Assembly (NCBI RefSeq): GCF_024609785.1
Contig: NZ_JANHJQ010000016.1
Span: forward strand, 1 to 34,856
Source: Pseudalkalibacillus decolorationis
GTDB taxonomy: Bacteria > Bacillota > Bacilli > Bacillales > Fictibacillaceae
Length of the DNA: 34,856 nt
Direction of reading: 5' to 3'
Position 1 is the first letter of the stretch. Each line of letters opens with the position of its first letter. Shown piece after piece: positions 15,901 through 23,338 of the stretch. A program made the translations under genes and the position numbers. The notes below the pieces were generated by a model. That model was not told the DNA's origin and searched no databases. It saw only the letters and a list, made by a program, of their open reading frames with translations.

Positions 15901-15977
15901 ATAGTGGCTCTGCCAGTGTGCAGAGTAATCGGGATTGGTCTGCTTATCACTACTGAAACCCTATATTTGCTATACGT

Positions 15978-16008
15978 AAAAAGGGCGAGACAAATCTGCC
16001 CTTTTTTT
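15978..16008 (+). terminator. Leader terminator (attenuator 1) of erm
   Basis: AAAAAGGGC pairs with GCCCTTTTT across an 11-base loop, followed by more T, a strong intrinsic terminator 78 bp after the leader peptide stop. Between them CTCTGC/GCAGAG (15907-15924 region) forms another hairpin, and CTGAAACCC (15954-15962) can pair with the leader's own GGGTTCAG (15841-15848). Alternative folds are thus available for control by a stalled ribosome. Confidence 0.8.
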
Positions 16009-16010
16009 GC

Positions 16011-16101
16011 ACGTTAAGAAAGAAAAATACTTTCTATAGTATAAGTGTAACTAAGGCAATCGCCAGCGCTAAGGCTTGGCGCTAGCCAAGTTTTCTTTAT
16101 T
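16011..16101 (+). repeat. Dispersed hairpin-rich repeat (family 2), copy in erm leader
   Basis: ACGTTAAGAAAG, then AAATACTTTCTATAGTATAA, then AACTAAGG, then CTTGGCGCTAGCCAAG and TTTTCTTTATT match 24733-24826 almost base for base. Differences are a deletion of about four bases and about three substitutions. It contains CTTGGC/GCCAAG and other inverted repeats. It starts two bases after the T run of the leader terminator. Confidence 0.8.
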
Positions 16102-16155
16102 TTCTTTAAAAGTTGTATATACTGGTTAGCTTTATTGCGATATGCCTATTGATGT

Positions 16156-16279
16156 GAAAAGGATTCTTTGTTTTGTCCAAAACAAGGGTTTCTTTCGGTG
16201 TTTTGTCATGTCCTTTTCCGTTACTCAAGCACAGGTACTGAGCCTGTGTCTTTTTAATTTGTAACGTAACGGAGGAAAA
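16156..16279 (+). promoter_or_regulatory. Alternative-hairpin region before erm
   Basis: Several mutually exclusive pairings are possible. TTGTTTTG (16168-16175) pairs perfectly with CAAAACAA (16178-16185). A second TGTTTTG (16199-16205) can compete for the same partner. GAAAAGGA (16156-16163) pairs with TCCTTTTC (16211-16218). CCGTTAC (16218-16224) pairs with GTAACGG (16266-16272), and adjacent TTTT/AAAA pairing would cover the erm ribosome binding site GGAGG (16271-16275). This is the kind of layout used for translation or transcription attenuation of erm genes. Confidence 0.6.
16229..16256 (+). terminator. Second leader terminator (attenuator 2) of erm
   Basis: GCACAGG pairs with CCTGTGT over a seven-base loop, followed by CTTTTT. 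It lies 26 bp before the erm start and inside the region that can fold over the ribosome binding site. Confidence 0.65.
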
Positions 16280-16281
16280 TC

Positions 16282-17124
16282 ATGAAAAAACATAAGAAAC
16301 AGTATCATAAAGTTCGGAAATGTGTGGATGGGCCTAATTTTTCCGGGCAGCATCTGATGCATAATAAACAAATATTGAAAAGTATCGTGAAGCAAGCGGA
16401 TATCAAGTCTACAGATCTCGTCATGGATATCGGAGCAGGGAAGGGGGCATTGACCTTTCCGTTAGCGGAAAAAGCAAAGAAGGTTCTCGCGGTCGAAAAC
16501 GATCCAGTTTTTTCGGAGATCCTTTCTAGAAAAGCGAGTGGCTTCTCAAATATTCATATTATCGAGAGGGATTTCTTGATGGTGCATCTTCCGAAAGAAC
16601 CGTTTTGTGTGGTCGCGAATGTTCCTTATGCGATTACCACGCCTATTCTTAAGAAGCTTCTGAATCGTCCGGACACCGCTTTCCAAAGGGCAGTGCTTAC
16701 GATAGAAAAGGGGGCAGCCAAGCGTTTTACAGCCAATACAATTACCAATCCATTGATTTTAAGATGGAGAATGTGGTTTAATATCGAGATTACTATGGCG
16801 ATCTCTCGGGAAAATTTTTCACCACCACCGAAAGTAGATTCAGCATTAATAAGGATTCAGAGAAAAAAGAACCCCCTTGTGGAGCACAAATATCATTCCA
16901 AACTAGCATCGTTGGCTGAATATGGCTTGAAGTATCCACATTTACCGATTCATGACGTTCTGAAAGGGATCTTTACAGCACCACAAATGAAACAATTGAT
17001 CAAAAATATGAGGGTTAAGCGAGACGCTCCGATCAGCAGCTTAAAGGAACATCAATGGGGAGTCGTATTTAATACGATGATTCAATATGTAGAGCCTTAT
17101 CGGTGGCCGAAAATGAAACGTTAA
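16282..17124 (+). CDS. erm: Erm(D)-like 23S rRNA adenine N6-methyltransferase
   Basis: A 280-residue SAM-dependent rRNA dimethyltransferase. The order of motifs is PNFSGQHLMHNK (N-terminal target block), VMDIGAGKGALTFPL (SAM-binding motif I, residues about 50-64), VLAVENDP (motif II), then NVPYAITTPI (catalytic motif IV, N-x-P-Y) and FSPPPKVDSALIRI. The housekeeping KsgA has NLPY and a different start; the PNFSGQHLMHNK opening, N(I/V)PYAITTPI and the C-terminal RGIFT/KGIFT-type block place this with the Bacillus Erm(D) type. That type methylates A2058 of 23S rRNA and gives macrolide-lincosamide-streptogramin B resistance. ATG follows GGAGG by six bases. The 460-bp leader with a drug-sensing type peptide supports inducible expression. 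Activity and spectrum are inferred. Confidence 0.87.
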   Translation: MKKHKKQYHKVRKCVDGPNFSGQHLMHNKQILKSIVKQADIKSTDLVMDIGAGKGALTFPLAEKAKKVLAVENDPVFSEILSRKASGFSNIHIIERDFLMVHLPKEPFCVVANVPYAITTPILKKLLNRPDTAFQRAVLTIEKGAAKRFTANTITNPLILRWRMWFNIEITMAISRENFSPPPKVDSALIRIQRKKNPLVEHKYHSKLASLAEYGLKYPHLPIHDVLKGIFTAPQMKQLIKNMRVKRDAPISSLKEHQWGVVFNTMIQYVEPYRWPKMKR

Positions 17125-17169
17125 TACCGACTTAATGGTATTTCAGTGCCCCAATTTAGCTAAAGGGGT

Positions 17170-17215
17170 AAAGAAAGAGGAACGACCAGCCGATGGGCAT
17201 TAAAAGTCGTTCCTC
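17170..17215 (-). terminator. Terminator of the gntP operon (minus strand)
   Basis: GAGGAACGAC (17177-17186 on plus) and GTCGTTCCTC (17206-17215) form a perfect ten-pair stem, followed on the minus strand by TTTCTTT. It starts nine bases after the gntP stop. A nearby CCCC/GGGG pair (about 17150-17167) may help stop the convergent erm transcript. Confidence 0.85.
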
Positions 17216-17223
17216 AAAATCTA

Positions 17224-18594
17224 TTAACCTATGATGCCATTTGCAATTAATAAGAGTACTAGGGAGCCTGCCCATACGAGTGTAGTAGGAACTGACCAGG
17301 TAATGATTTGTTCCTTTACGTTCTTAATTCCTAACATACGGTTTACTACCCAGAACAGACTATCATTGAAATAGGAAAATACCATTGCACCAAGCGTTGC
17401 TGCTTGTGCAGCGAGAACCATGTTTACATCAAGTCCTGCCAAAATCGGTGCAGAGATCGAGGCACCGGTAATCATCGCAACCGTTCCACTTCCTTGGATC
17501 AGACGGACTATACTAGCGATTACGAACGGAAGTAATATCGCTGGAAGAGCGGTCTGGGCAATTTGTTCTGCAATGTAATCTCCTGCGCCGCTTTCTCTCA
17601 GGACATTACCGAGTGCGCCCCCAGCACCAGTGACAAGTAAGATAATCCCCGCTTCTTTAATCCCTTCCTCCATTCGTTCAATGGCCGTGGACTGCTTAAC
17701 ATGATTAAACAAGCCATAAATCGCAAAGAGTAAGCCGATCCCAACCGCAATAATCGGGGATCCTAAGAATGTAAGGATATTATAAATTCCACCTTCAAGC
17801 CCAATCGCTCCGATGGTCGTATTTAAGAAAATTAGAAAGATAGGTACTAGAATTGGTAAAGAAGAACGGAGGAATGAGGGCAGATTTTTATCTTCCTGCA
17901 TCTCATAGTATTCTTCCAAGGTTTTTGGTACGTCAGGTCGAACAAAACCTTGCCCATCTTCATCCGGTAATTGATAAATTCTTTTCCCTACCCATTTTGC
18001 ATAAAAAATTCCGATGATCATAAGTGGTACGGCAAAGATTAGACCTGTAAGAATCATTAAGCCAACGTCTACACCAAATATTCCTGCGACACCAAGGGGT
18101 CCTGGAGTAGGTGGTACAGCGTGGTGTGTGACCGCTAACCCGATACCTAGAGCAACACCTAGTCCGACTACTGATTTACCCGTCTTTTTTGACAACGCTT
18201 TCACAAGCGGGGTTAAAATAACGAAAGCAGAATCGACAAAAATCGGGATAGAAACGACATAACCTGTTATCGCCATTGCCCATTCTTCTTTCCGCTTTCC
18301 TAGCCATTTGATAAAAGTGTACGCTAAACGTTCAGCCGCGCCGGAAATCTCGAGGATCCGTCCCATCATCACGCCAAAGCCGATGACGATACCGATTGAT
18401 CCTAGTGTGCCACCAAAGCCTGACGTAATCGAGTCAATAACGTCAGGGGCTTTCATTCCCCCGACGATACCTGTGATCGATGCTGCAATGATCAACGCTA
18501 AGAATGCATGGACTTTCGTCCGTAATACTAGAAAAATGAGTACAAATACTCCAAGAACAAGACCTAAAATCATTTGTGCACCAGATGGTTCCAT
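17224..18594 (-). CDS. GntP-family sugar-acid permease
   Basis: A 456-residue permease of the gluconate:H+ symporter (GntP) family with about 12-14 membrane segments. It has the GFGGTLGSIGIVIGFGVMMGR block near residue 60, SIPIFVDSAFVILTPL, and the highly typical AVTHHAVPPTPGPLGVAG segment near residue 155, then GSGTVAMITG near 370. It is the last gene of the deoR-dtnK-pdxA2 operon (30 bp after pdxA2). Its substrate is therefore probably the acid those enzymes process (threonate or erythronate) rather than gluconate. AGGAGGTC sits seven bases before the ATG. Confidence 0.92.
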   Translation of the reverse strand: MEPSGAQMILGLVLGVFVLIFLVLRTKVHAFLALIIAASITGIVGGMKAPDVIDSITSGFGGTLGSIGIVIGFGVMMGRILEISGAAERLAYTFIKWLGKRKEEWAMAITGYVVSIPIFVDSAFVILTPLVKALSKKTGKSVVGLGVALGIGLAVTHHAVPPTPGPLGVAGIFGVDVGLMILTGLIFAVPLMIIGIFYAKWVGKRIYQLPDEDGQGFVRPDVPKTLEEYYEMQEDKNLPSFLRSSLPILVPIFLIFLNTTIGAIGLEGGIYNILTFLGSPIIAVGIGLLFAIYGLFNHVKQSTAIERMEEGIKEAGIILLVTGAGGALGNVLRESGAGDYIAEQIAQTALPAILLPFVIASIVRLIQGSGTVAMITGASISAPILAGLDVNMVLAAQAATLGAMVFSYFNDSLFWVVNRMLGIKNVKEQIITWSVPTTLVWAGSLVLLLIANGIIG

Positions 18595-18624
18595 ACTATT
18601 GACCTCCTATCGATTGTTCATTAT

Positions 18625-19644
18625 TTACGCATTATCGCGTGTGAATTTGGATGCATATTTAGCAGCAAGCTTAATGCATTCTTCCATACTGACTGTGCTC
18701 GCGATTCCTTTTCCTGCAATATCAAAGGCTGTTCCGTGATCGACGGATGTTCGTAGGAACGGCAATCCATTCGTAATCGAGATCGTCCGTTCAAAATCAG
18801 TCATTTTAGCGGCAATATGTCCCTGATCGTGGTAAAGGGAGAGGACCGCATCAAATTTTCCGTTTAAAGCATGATGGAAAACAGAATCTGCTGGTACAGG
18901 CCCAACCACATCGATTCCATCCTTTCGTGCAAGTTCAATTCCTGGCGTAAGCTCGTCAACTTCCTCACGTCCGAACAATCCGCCTTCACCTGCATGAGGA
19001 TTTAATCCAGCAACTGCAAACTTTCGACTTTCAACACCTAAACGTTGAAGTGCCTGATCACATCGATTTAAATAATCACGAACGCGCCTCTTCGTCATCT
19101 GGTCAATCGCATCTTTAACACTAAGGTGACGTGTTAGGAAGAAGATTCGCATATTTCGGACCTCGAACATTGTAAGTGGATCATCAGTCTTTGTTAGTGC
19201 CGCAAGCATTTCGGTATGTCCGATATGGGGAACGTTCGCTGCTTGCAATGATTCCTTGTTGATTGGGGTCGTAGCCATTACGTGAACGGCACCTGAGTTT
19301 GCGAGTTCTACTGTTTTTTTAATATAATCAAATGCAGCTTGTCCGCATTGTGCTTGAACTTGACCGAATTCAAGATCGTCTACCTTCAAGTTAGGTAAGT
19401 GGAGGACATCGATCGTACCGTATTGATAGCTTCCTTCCTCAGGGGAATTCACTATATTTAACGTAAGGTTTACATCCATGATTTCAATCGCTTTTTGTAG
19501 CACATCTTTATGTCCGATGACGATTGGTCGGGATTGTTCATAAATTTCTTTCTTGTTTAGAGCACCTACAGTGATTTCGGGCCCAATCCCTGCTGGATCC
19601 CCCATTGGAATAGCGATGATTGGTTTCTCATTAGTTGTTATCAT
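18625..19644 (-). CDS. pdxA2: PdxA2-type four-carbon acid phosphate dehydrogenase
   Basis: A 339-residue PdxA-family NAD-dependent dehydrogenase. It opens [17 protein letters not shown], carries the metal-binding histidines in [20 protein letters not shown] and [12 protein letters not shown], and ends in [14 protein letters not shown]. True PdxA acts in vitamin B6 synthesis. The PdxA2 subgroup, encoded beside a DUF1537 kinase, oxidises D-threonate or D-erythronate 4-phosphate and decarboxylates it to dihydroxyacetone phosphate. The direct operon link to such a kinase (ATGA overlap at 19641-19644) and a GntP permease favours this catabolic role. Which stereoisomer is used cannot be told. Confidence 0.9.
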   Translation of the reverse strand: MITTNEKPIIAIPMGDPAGIGPEITVGALNKKEIYEQSRPIVIGHKDVLQKAIEIMDVNLTLNIVNSPEEGSYQYGTIDVLHLPNLKVDDLEFGQVQAQCGQAAFDYIKKTVELANSGAVHVMATTPINKESLQAANVPHIGHTEMLAALTKTDDPLTMFEVRNMRIFFLTRHLSVKDAIDQMTKRRVRDYLNRCDQALQRLGVESRKFAVAGLNPHAGEGGLFGREEVDELTPGIELARKDGIDVVGPVPADSVFHHALNGKFDAVLSLYHDQGHIAAKMTDFERTISITNGLPFLRTSVDHGTAFDIAGKGIASTVSMEECIKLAAKYASKFTRDNA

Positions 19645-20951
19645 TGATGATTCTCCTTTCTGAATTGGGACAATTTACTTTTCAAATGCTGCACACATTC
19701 ATAGATTGCTTTCTTGTCGCCTACCATACCACCCTTTGTGACGATTGATAGCCCATCGAAGTGACCGCCGATGAACGTTCCATAGGCAACGAGTGGTAAA
19801 ACTTCATCTTTAAGTCGTATACCTGAGGCGCCGCCTACTGCACAAAGCGAGGCTGTTACATCACCGCCGCTTGAAAAGCAGCCTTCAATTTTATGAGGCG
19901 AGCTCTCAATGATTTTTCTTGAAATTTTCGCTAATCCATCTGTAATCCGTTTAGCGAGTGCATCCTCAGAAGTGTTCTCGATCTTTGCTTTGTGCATTAA
20001 ATCAATCCGTTTAGCTCCGGGTTTAAACGTTGTTACAACGAGAAGATTGTCGTTTTCAATTCGTACCAATGCCTCTTTAACCGCATGTTCGATTTCTTGC
20101 TCCCAGCCATCTCCGTACGTTGCAAGTTCGTTGGCATCTACCATGACCGGGGCGATCTGTGCTTTGGAATACAAGTATTCAAGCTGCCTCCCAGTTATTG
20201 TGGTAGCACTTCCGACAGATACGAGAAGTTTTACCGGACGGACCTTCTGTTGAACGTATTCCCTTGCATAAGAAGCGGTAAGCGGTCCAGGATCACACGG
20301 GAACAAATTGTGCGTTTTAATAAAGGTCATTGCTTTTGCGATATGATCAATTTCTTCATCTGTCACGGCGTCTACAGAAATGATCCGAGTACCTTTCTCG
20401 ATCAACTCGGTCATTCGATTTCTAACAGCTTCGGATCCATTTAATACAGTAGACAAAGGAATATGTTCGACTTTATATTGACTTTGATTTTCGATGATCA
20501 CCGGAACATAGGATTGGGTTAACGGCTTGACTGGATCACGTGCTACATCCGTTTCCTGTAATGGAACCCCATCGACAAGCAAATAACCACCCGTTGTAAC
20601 TCGACCGGACTTAGGATAGGAAGGGCAAACTACTGCGACCGAATTCATCCCCAGTTCCTCGAGCATCGTATCAATTTCATATCCGAAATGACCGCGAACT
20701 GTACTATCGATTCGTTTGCAATAAACAGTAGTATCATGACTTTTTAATTGGGATATTGCTTTCGCTACACGTCTTTGGCAAACGTCAACAGGTGCGTAAC
20801 GACTGTCTGTATCAATGGATAGTGCATCATATAATCTCGTATCTGGGAATGGAGCACCGCGGACAACGGTTGCGGTGCGAAAACCTTGCTTCGTCAGTCT
20901 TACACCGGTTGCATTTGCACCAGTTAAATCGTCAGCAATTACACCGATCAT
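19641..20951 (-). CDS. dtnK: Four-carbon acid sugar kinase (DtnK type)
   Basis: A 436-residue kinase of the DUF1537/four-carbon acid sugar kinase family. The N-terminal domain opens [19 protein letters not shown], the family's substrate-binding block. [17 protein letters not shown] near residue 80 is another hallmark. The C-terminal nucleotide-binding half contains [20 protein letters not shown] and [20 protein letters not shown]. It would phosphorylate D-threonate or D-erythronate at C4, giving the PdxA2 substrate. The ATG at 20951 lies two bases after the deoR stop. An in-frame TTG at 20957 would overlap deoR. The ribosome binding site (GCGGGG) is modest, so coupling to deoR translation is likely. 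Confidence 0.9.
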   Translation of the reverse strand: MIGVIADDLTGANATGVRLTKQGFRTATVVRGAPFPDTRLYDALSIDTDSRYAPVDVCQRRVAKAISQLKSHDTTVYCKRIDSTVRGHFGYEIDTMLEELGMNSVAVVCPSYPKSGRVTTGGYLLVDGVPLQETDVARDPVKPLTQSYVPVIIENQSQYKVEHIPLSTVLNGSEAVRNRMTELIEKGTRIISVDAVTDEEIDHIAKAMTFIKTHNLFPCDPGPLTASYAREYVQQKVRPVKLLVSVGSATTITGRQLEYLYSKAQIAPVMVDANELATYGDGWEQEIEHAVKEALVRIENDNLLVVTTFKPGAKRIDLMHKAKIENTSEDALAKRITDGLAKISRKIIESSPHKIEGCFSSGGDVTASLCAVGGASGIRLKDEVLPLVAYGTFIGGHFDGLSIVTKGGMVGDKKAIYECVQHLKSKLSQFRKENHQ

Positions 20952-20953
20952 GT

Positions 20954-21721
20954 TCAATCCCCGCTTTCTACAATGTGAGTCTGGACGTGTTGTTCAATTA
21001 AACGGAAATCCTCATCGTTTATTCCGCTATCCATTATCAACCCATTTAGAGTGGATAGGTTACAAACCTTACTGAATGCTTTCTGGTTCAATTTACTGGA
21101 ATCGGCAATCAGCCAAGACTCCTCAGCCGTTTCCAACATCAATTTTTTGACAAGTGATTTTTCTAGCGTTGGGGCAGTAACTCCAGCTTGTAGGTCAATG
21201 GCATGAGCACCTAAGAAGAAAAAGTCAACATGAATCGTCCTTAAGAACTCTTGTGTTTGCGGGCCGAATAAAGCACCAACGTTATTTTGTAAGTCTCCGC
21301 CGGTAACAACGACTTTAATCGAGGAGTTCATAAGCTCAGCAGCGATTTTAATATCATTTGTGATAACGGTAATATCGTTTTTTTGTAAAAGGCACCGAGC
21401 GAGCTCGAGTGTTGTTGTCCCCGAATCCAGTAGGATGCTTGAACCATCCGGAATAAAACTTGCTGCCGTTCTTGCTATTGCCCGCTTTTCCTTAACATTC
21501 TTAGTTTCTTTATTTAAATAAGGTGTTTCTTGTGTAAGGGAACGTGGAGATACTGCTCCGCCATGTGTCCGTATCAGTTTTCCCTTTTGTTCCAAAAAGT
21601 CTAAGTCACGCCGGATTGTCATGGGGGAGACATTGAATGTATGGCTCAATTGCTCAATATCCACTTTCCCAGTTTCGTTAACATGTGAGGTGATTTGTTC
21701 TCGACGTTGATCTGGTGACAT
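20954..21721 (-). CDS. DeoR-family transcription regulator of the sugar-acid operon
   Basis: A 255-residue DeoR regulator: N-terminal HTH (residues about 5-58, RREQITSHVNETGKVDIEQL then FNVSPMTIRRDLDFLEQKGK, with the THGGAV hinge) and a C-terminal DeoRC sensor domain (ILLDSGTTTLELA, VITNDIKIAAEL, VTGGDLQ, ADSSKL). It is the first gene of the deoR-dtnK-pdxA2-gntP unit, so it probably represses its own operon and is released by a phosphorylated sugar acid. The promoter and an inverted repeat lie just upstream (21777-21838). Confidence 0.9.
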   Translation of the reverse strand: MSPDQRREQITSHVNETGKVDIEQLSHTFNVSPMTIRRDLDFLEQKGKLIRTHGGAVSPRSLTQETPYLNKETKNVKEKRAIARTAASFIPDGSSILLDSGTTTLELARCLLQKNDITVITNDIKIAAELMNSSIKVVVTGGDLQNNVGALFGPQTQEFLRTIHVDFFFLGAHAIDLQAGVTAPTLEKSLVKKLMLETAEESWLIADSSKLNQKAFSKVCNLSTLNGLIMDSGINDEDFRLIEQHVQTHIVESGD

Positions 21722-21776
21722 CGTTTTTCATTCCTTTTTCAAGCTCAATTTGTTTAAAACAATCATTTCACGGTCT

Positions 21777-21838
21777 ATTATGTTCTAAATTAACATTAAA
21801 GTCAAACAATATGATCGAATTTATCATATTGATGTTAA
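21777..21838 (-). promoter_or_regulatory. Promoter and likely DeoR operator of the sugar-acid operon
   Basis: On the minus strand TTGACT, a 17-bp spacer and CATAAT (+ positions 21800-21805 and 21777-21782) form a good sigma-A promoter. Two nested inverted repeats overlap it: TTAACAT/ATGTTAA (21790-21796 with 21832-21838) and AATATGAT/ATCATATT (21808-21815 with 21823-21830). One outer arm lies in the spacer, so a bound protein would block the polymerase. Assignment to the DeoR protein is by position. Confidence 0.72.
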
Positions 21839-21952
21839 AAATGGACATAGGGAATTAATCACGATCATCAATAGTCCCGATCACAATGTCATTCACCTCC
21901 GCCTAACATCTTACATTTAAGTTATTTCAATATTCCTCATCTTAAATTTATT

Positions 21953-21981
21953 TTGACAAACACCGTCGTTTCGTGTAATCT
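21953..21981 (+). promoter_or_regulatory. Sigma-A promoter of the nucleoside operon
   Basis: TTGACA (21953-21958), a 17-bp spacer, then TAATCT (21976-21981). Ten bases on is an inverted repeat AGTTACC/GGTAACT (21991-21997 with 22006-22012) in the early transcript. The coding start is 22377, leaving a leader of almost 390 bases that contains both palindromic operators. Confidence 0.65.
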
Positions 21982-22073
21982 CTTTAGATAAGTTACCTTA
22001 GTTGTGGTAACTAAAAAAACCGGAAACTGATTATCTTAACAGAGTGTTTTATAAAAGTATTTTTAATGATGAA

Positions 22074-22091
22074 TCTGTAACCGGTTACAGA
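22074..22091. promoter_or_regulatory. Palindromic operator 1 (LacI/CcpA-like)
   Basis: TCTGTAACCGGTTACAGA is a perfect 18-bp palindrome with the central CG typical of LacI/GalR-family sites. Its TGTAACCGGTTACA core differs from the catabolite response element pattern at one position. An identical 16-bp core recurs at 22312-22327. No LacI-family gene is in the window. Confidence 0.7.
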
Positions 22092-22193
22092 ATTGAAAGG
22101 AGTGCTGGTAAAATGAAAAATAATCCATAGTTAATGGATGGATTGATAGTACATAGTATTCTGTGAATCTATGAACCTTTTAGGAGGAAAAGA

Positions 22194-22273
22194 ATGACGG
22201 GCAAATTTGTTTTTTGAAAAACCTGGATGATCAATCTTGTTTTGATGATGATGCTCCGGAAGATGATGATTAA
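22194..22273 (+). pseudogene. Small acidic ORF interrupted at a T6 tract
   Basis: TAGGAGGAAAAGA gives an excellent ribosome binding site for an ATG at 22194, but the frame stops after MTGKFVF. In the -1 frame, entered exactly at the run of six T (22210-22215), it goes on with LKNLDDQSCFDDDAPEDDD and a stop. Together this would be a 26-residue, very acidic peptide. The break may be a frameshift mutation, a sequencing error in the T run, or programmed slippage. I do not recognise the product. A five-codon frame (MKNNP, 22113) with its own AAGGAG lies just before it. Confidence 0.4.
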
Positions 22274-22309
22274 TTTGCATAACCATCCGAAAACAGAAGT
22301 ATTTTGCTA

Positions 22310-22329
22310 AACTGTAACCGGTTACAGTT
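22310..22329. promoter_or_regulatory. Palindromic operator 2 (LacI/CcpA-like)
   Basis: AACTGTAACCGGTTACAGTT is a perfect 20-bp palindrome sharing the CTGTAACCGGTTACAG core with operator 1, centres 237 bp apart. It lies 48 bp before the nucleoside hydrolase start, downstream of the promoter, where a bound repressor would be a roadblock or hold a DNA loop with operator 1. Confidence 0.72.
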
Positions 22330-22376
22330 CTTCTGTAATATTTTCAATGATTTTAAATTTGGAAAGGTGATAATAC

Positions 22377-23300
22377 ATGGAACACGTTATTTTAGATGTT
22401 GACACAGGAATTGATGATGCACTTGCAATTGCGTACGCTTTTCGTTCTTCCGAGTTGAATGTACTTGGGATCACAACCGGATTTGGAAATGTTTCCGAAA
22501 AAGAAGCGACTCGAAATACTCTTCAAGTTCTCGACGTGCTTGGTCTCGAACATGAAATCCCTGTTATAGCAGGAGCAGATAAACCGTTATCAGGTGTTCA
22601 TATAAAAGGGAAATCAACGCACATTCATGGTGAAGACGGTCTCGGAAATTGCGGACTGCCGCTTTCTAAGCGGAGGCCTTTATCAACAGAAGCAGCCAAT
22701 TTTATCATTTCAAAAGTTAAAGAGCTTCCGCATCAGGTCACACTTATTGCTGTCGGACCTCAGACAAATCTTGCAACGGCGATTAAAAAAGATCCCGAGA
22801 TTGTGAATCTTGTAAAACGTGTGGTCGTCATGGGCGGTGCAGTCACTGTTCCGGGAAATGTGACACCTAACGCCGAAGCAAACATATATGCCGATCCGGA
22901 GGCAGCTTCTGTCGTGTTTGAATCGGGAATTCCAGTGACGCTCGTAGGCCTTGACGTAACGATGCAAACGTTGTTGCGGAACGAAGTGGTAAACGAATGG
23001 AGTTCTGTCAAATCGGCTTACAGCGACTTTTTACAAACAATTTGTAACAGCTATATTGGTGCTTATCATCAATTTGATTCTTCTTTAGGCGGTTGTGCAT
23101 TGCATGATCCTCTCGCGGTTGGAGTTGTGATCGATCCTTCGTTTGTAAAAACAGTGCCGATGTGCGTTGGAGTTGATTTAGGGAAAGGAGATACGTTCGG
23201 GAAAACCTATGAGGTTCAACAAGGTAAAGCGAACATCGAAGTTTGTCTTGATATCGATGTAGACCGGTTTGTATCACATTTTCTACAAAGAGTTATCTAA
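22377..23300 (+). CDS. Inosine-uridine preferring type nucleoside hydrolase
   Basis: A 307-residue nucleoside N-ribohydrolase. It has the N-terminal calcium/active-site block LDVDTGIDDALAIAYA, the GEDGLG segment, LIAVGPQTNLATAIKKDPE, VVVMGGA, the AEANIYADPEAA block and a C-terminal HDPLAVG that supplies the last metal ligand. It would split imported nucleosides into base and ribose. ATG 22377 follows GGAAAGGTG by seven bases. It is followed 38 bp later by a nucleoside transporter, forming an uptake-and-cleavage operon. Purine or pyrimidine preference cannot be read from the sequence. Confidence 0.92.
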   Translation: MEHVILDVDTGIDDALAIAYAFRSSELNVLGITTGFGNVSEKEATRNTLQVLDVLGLEHEIPVIAGADKPLSGVHIKGKSTHIHGEDGLGNCGLPLSKRRPLSTEAANFIISKVKELPHQVTLIAVGPQTNLATAIKKDPEIVNLVKRVVVMGGAVTVPGNVTPNAEANIYADPEAASVVFESGIPVTLVGLDVTMQTLLRNEVVNEWSSVKSAYSDFLQTICNSYIGAYHQFDSSLGGCALHDPLAVGVVIDPSFVKTVPMCVGVDLGKGDTFGKTYEVQQGKANIEVCLDIDVDRFVSHFLQRVI

Positions 23301-23338
23301 GTTCATTTTTATAAAAAAAGTACAGGGGTGTGGGATAT

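Noticed and set aside
15900-15975. tRNA-like fold in the erm leader
   Set aside because: There are hairpins (CTCTGC/GCAGAG) but no acceptor stem, T-loop or anticodon arm in tRNA order.
16282-17124. Annotation as KsgA (16S rRNA dimethyltransferase)
   Set aside because: The N-terminal PNFSGQHLMHNK block, the N-V-P-Y catalytic motif and the inducible-type leader fit the Erm(D) group; KsgA normally has NLPY and no such leader.
21841-21900. Short minus-strand frame behind GGAGGTG
   Set aside because: The start codon would lie within the ribosome binding site itself or give a three-codon frame; no protein similarity.
21990-22020. AGTTACC/GGTAACT with following A run as a terminator
   Set aside because: The stem is short and followed by A rather than T on the plus strand; on the minus strand there is no gene that would end here.
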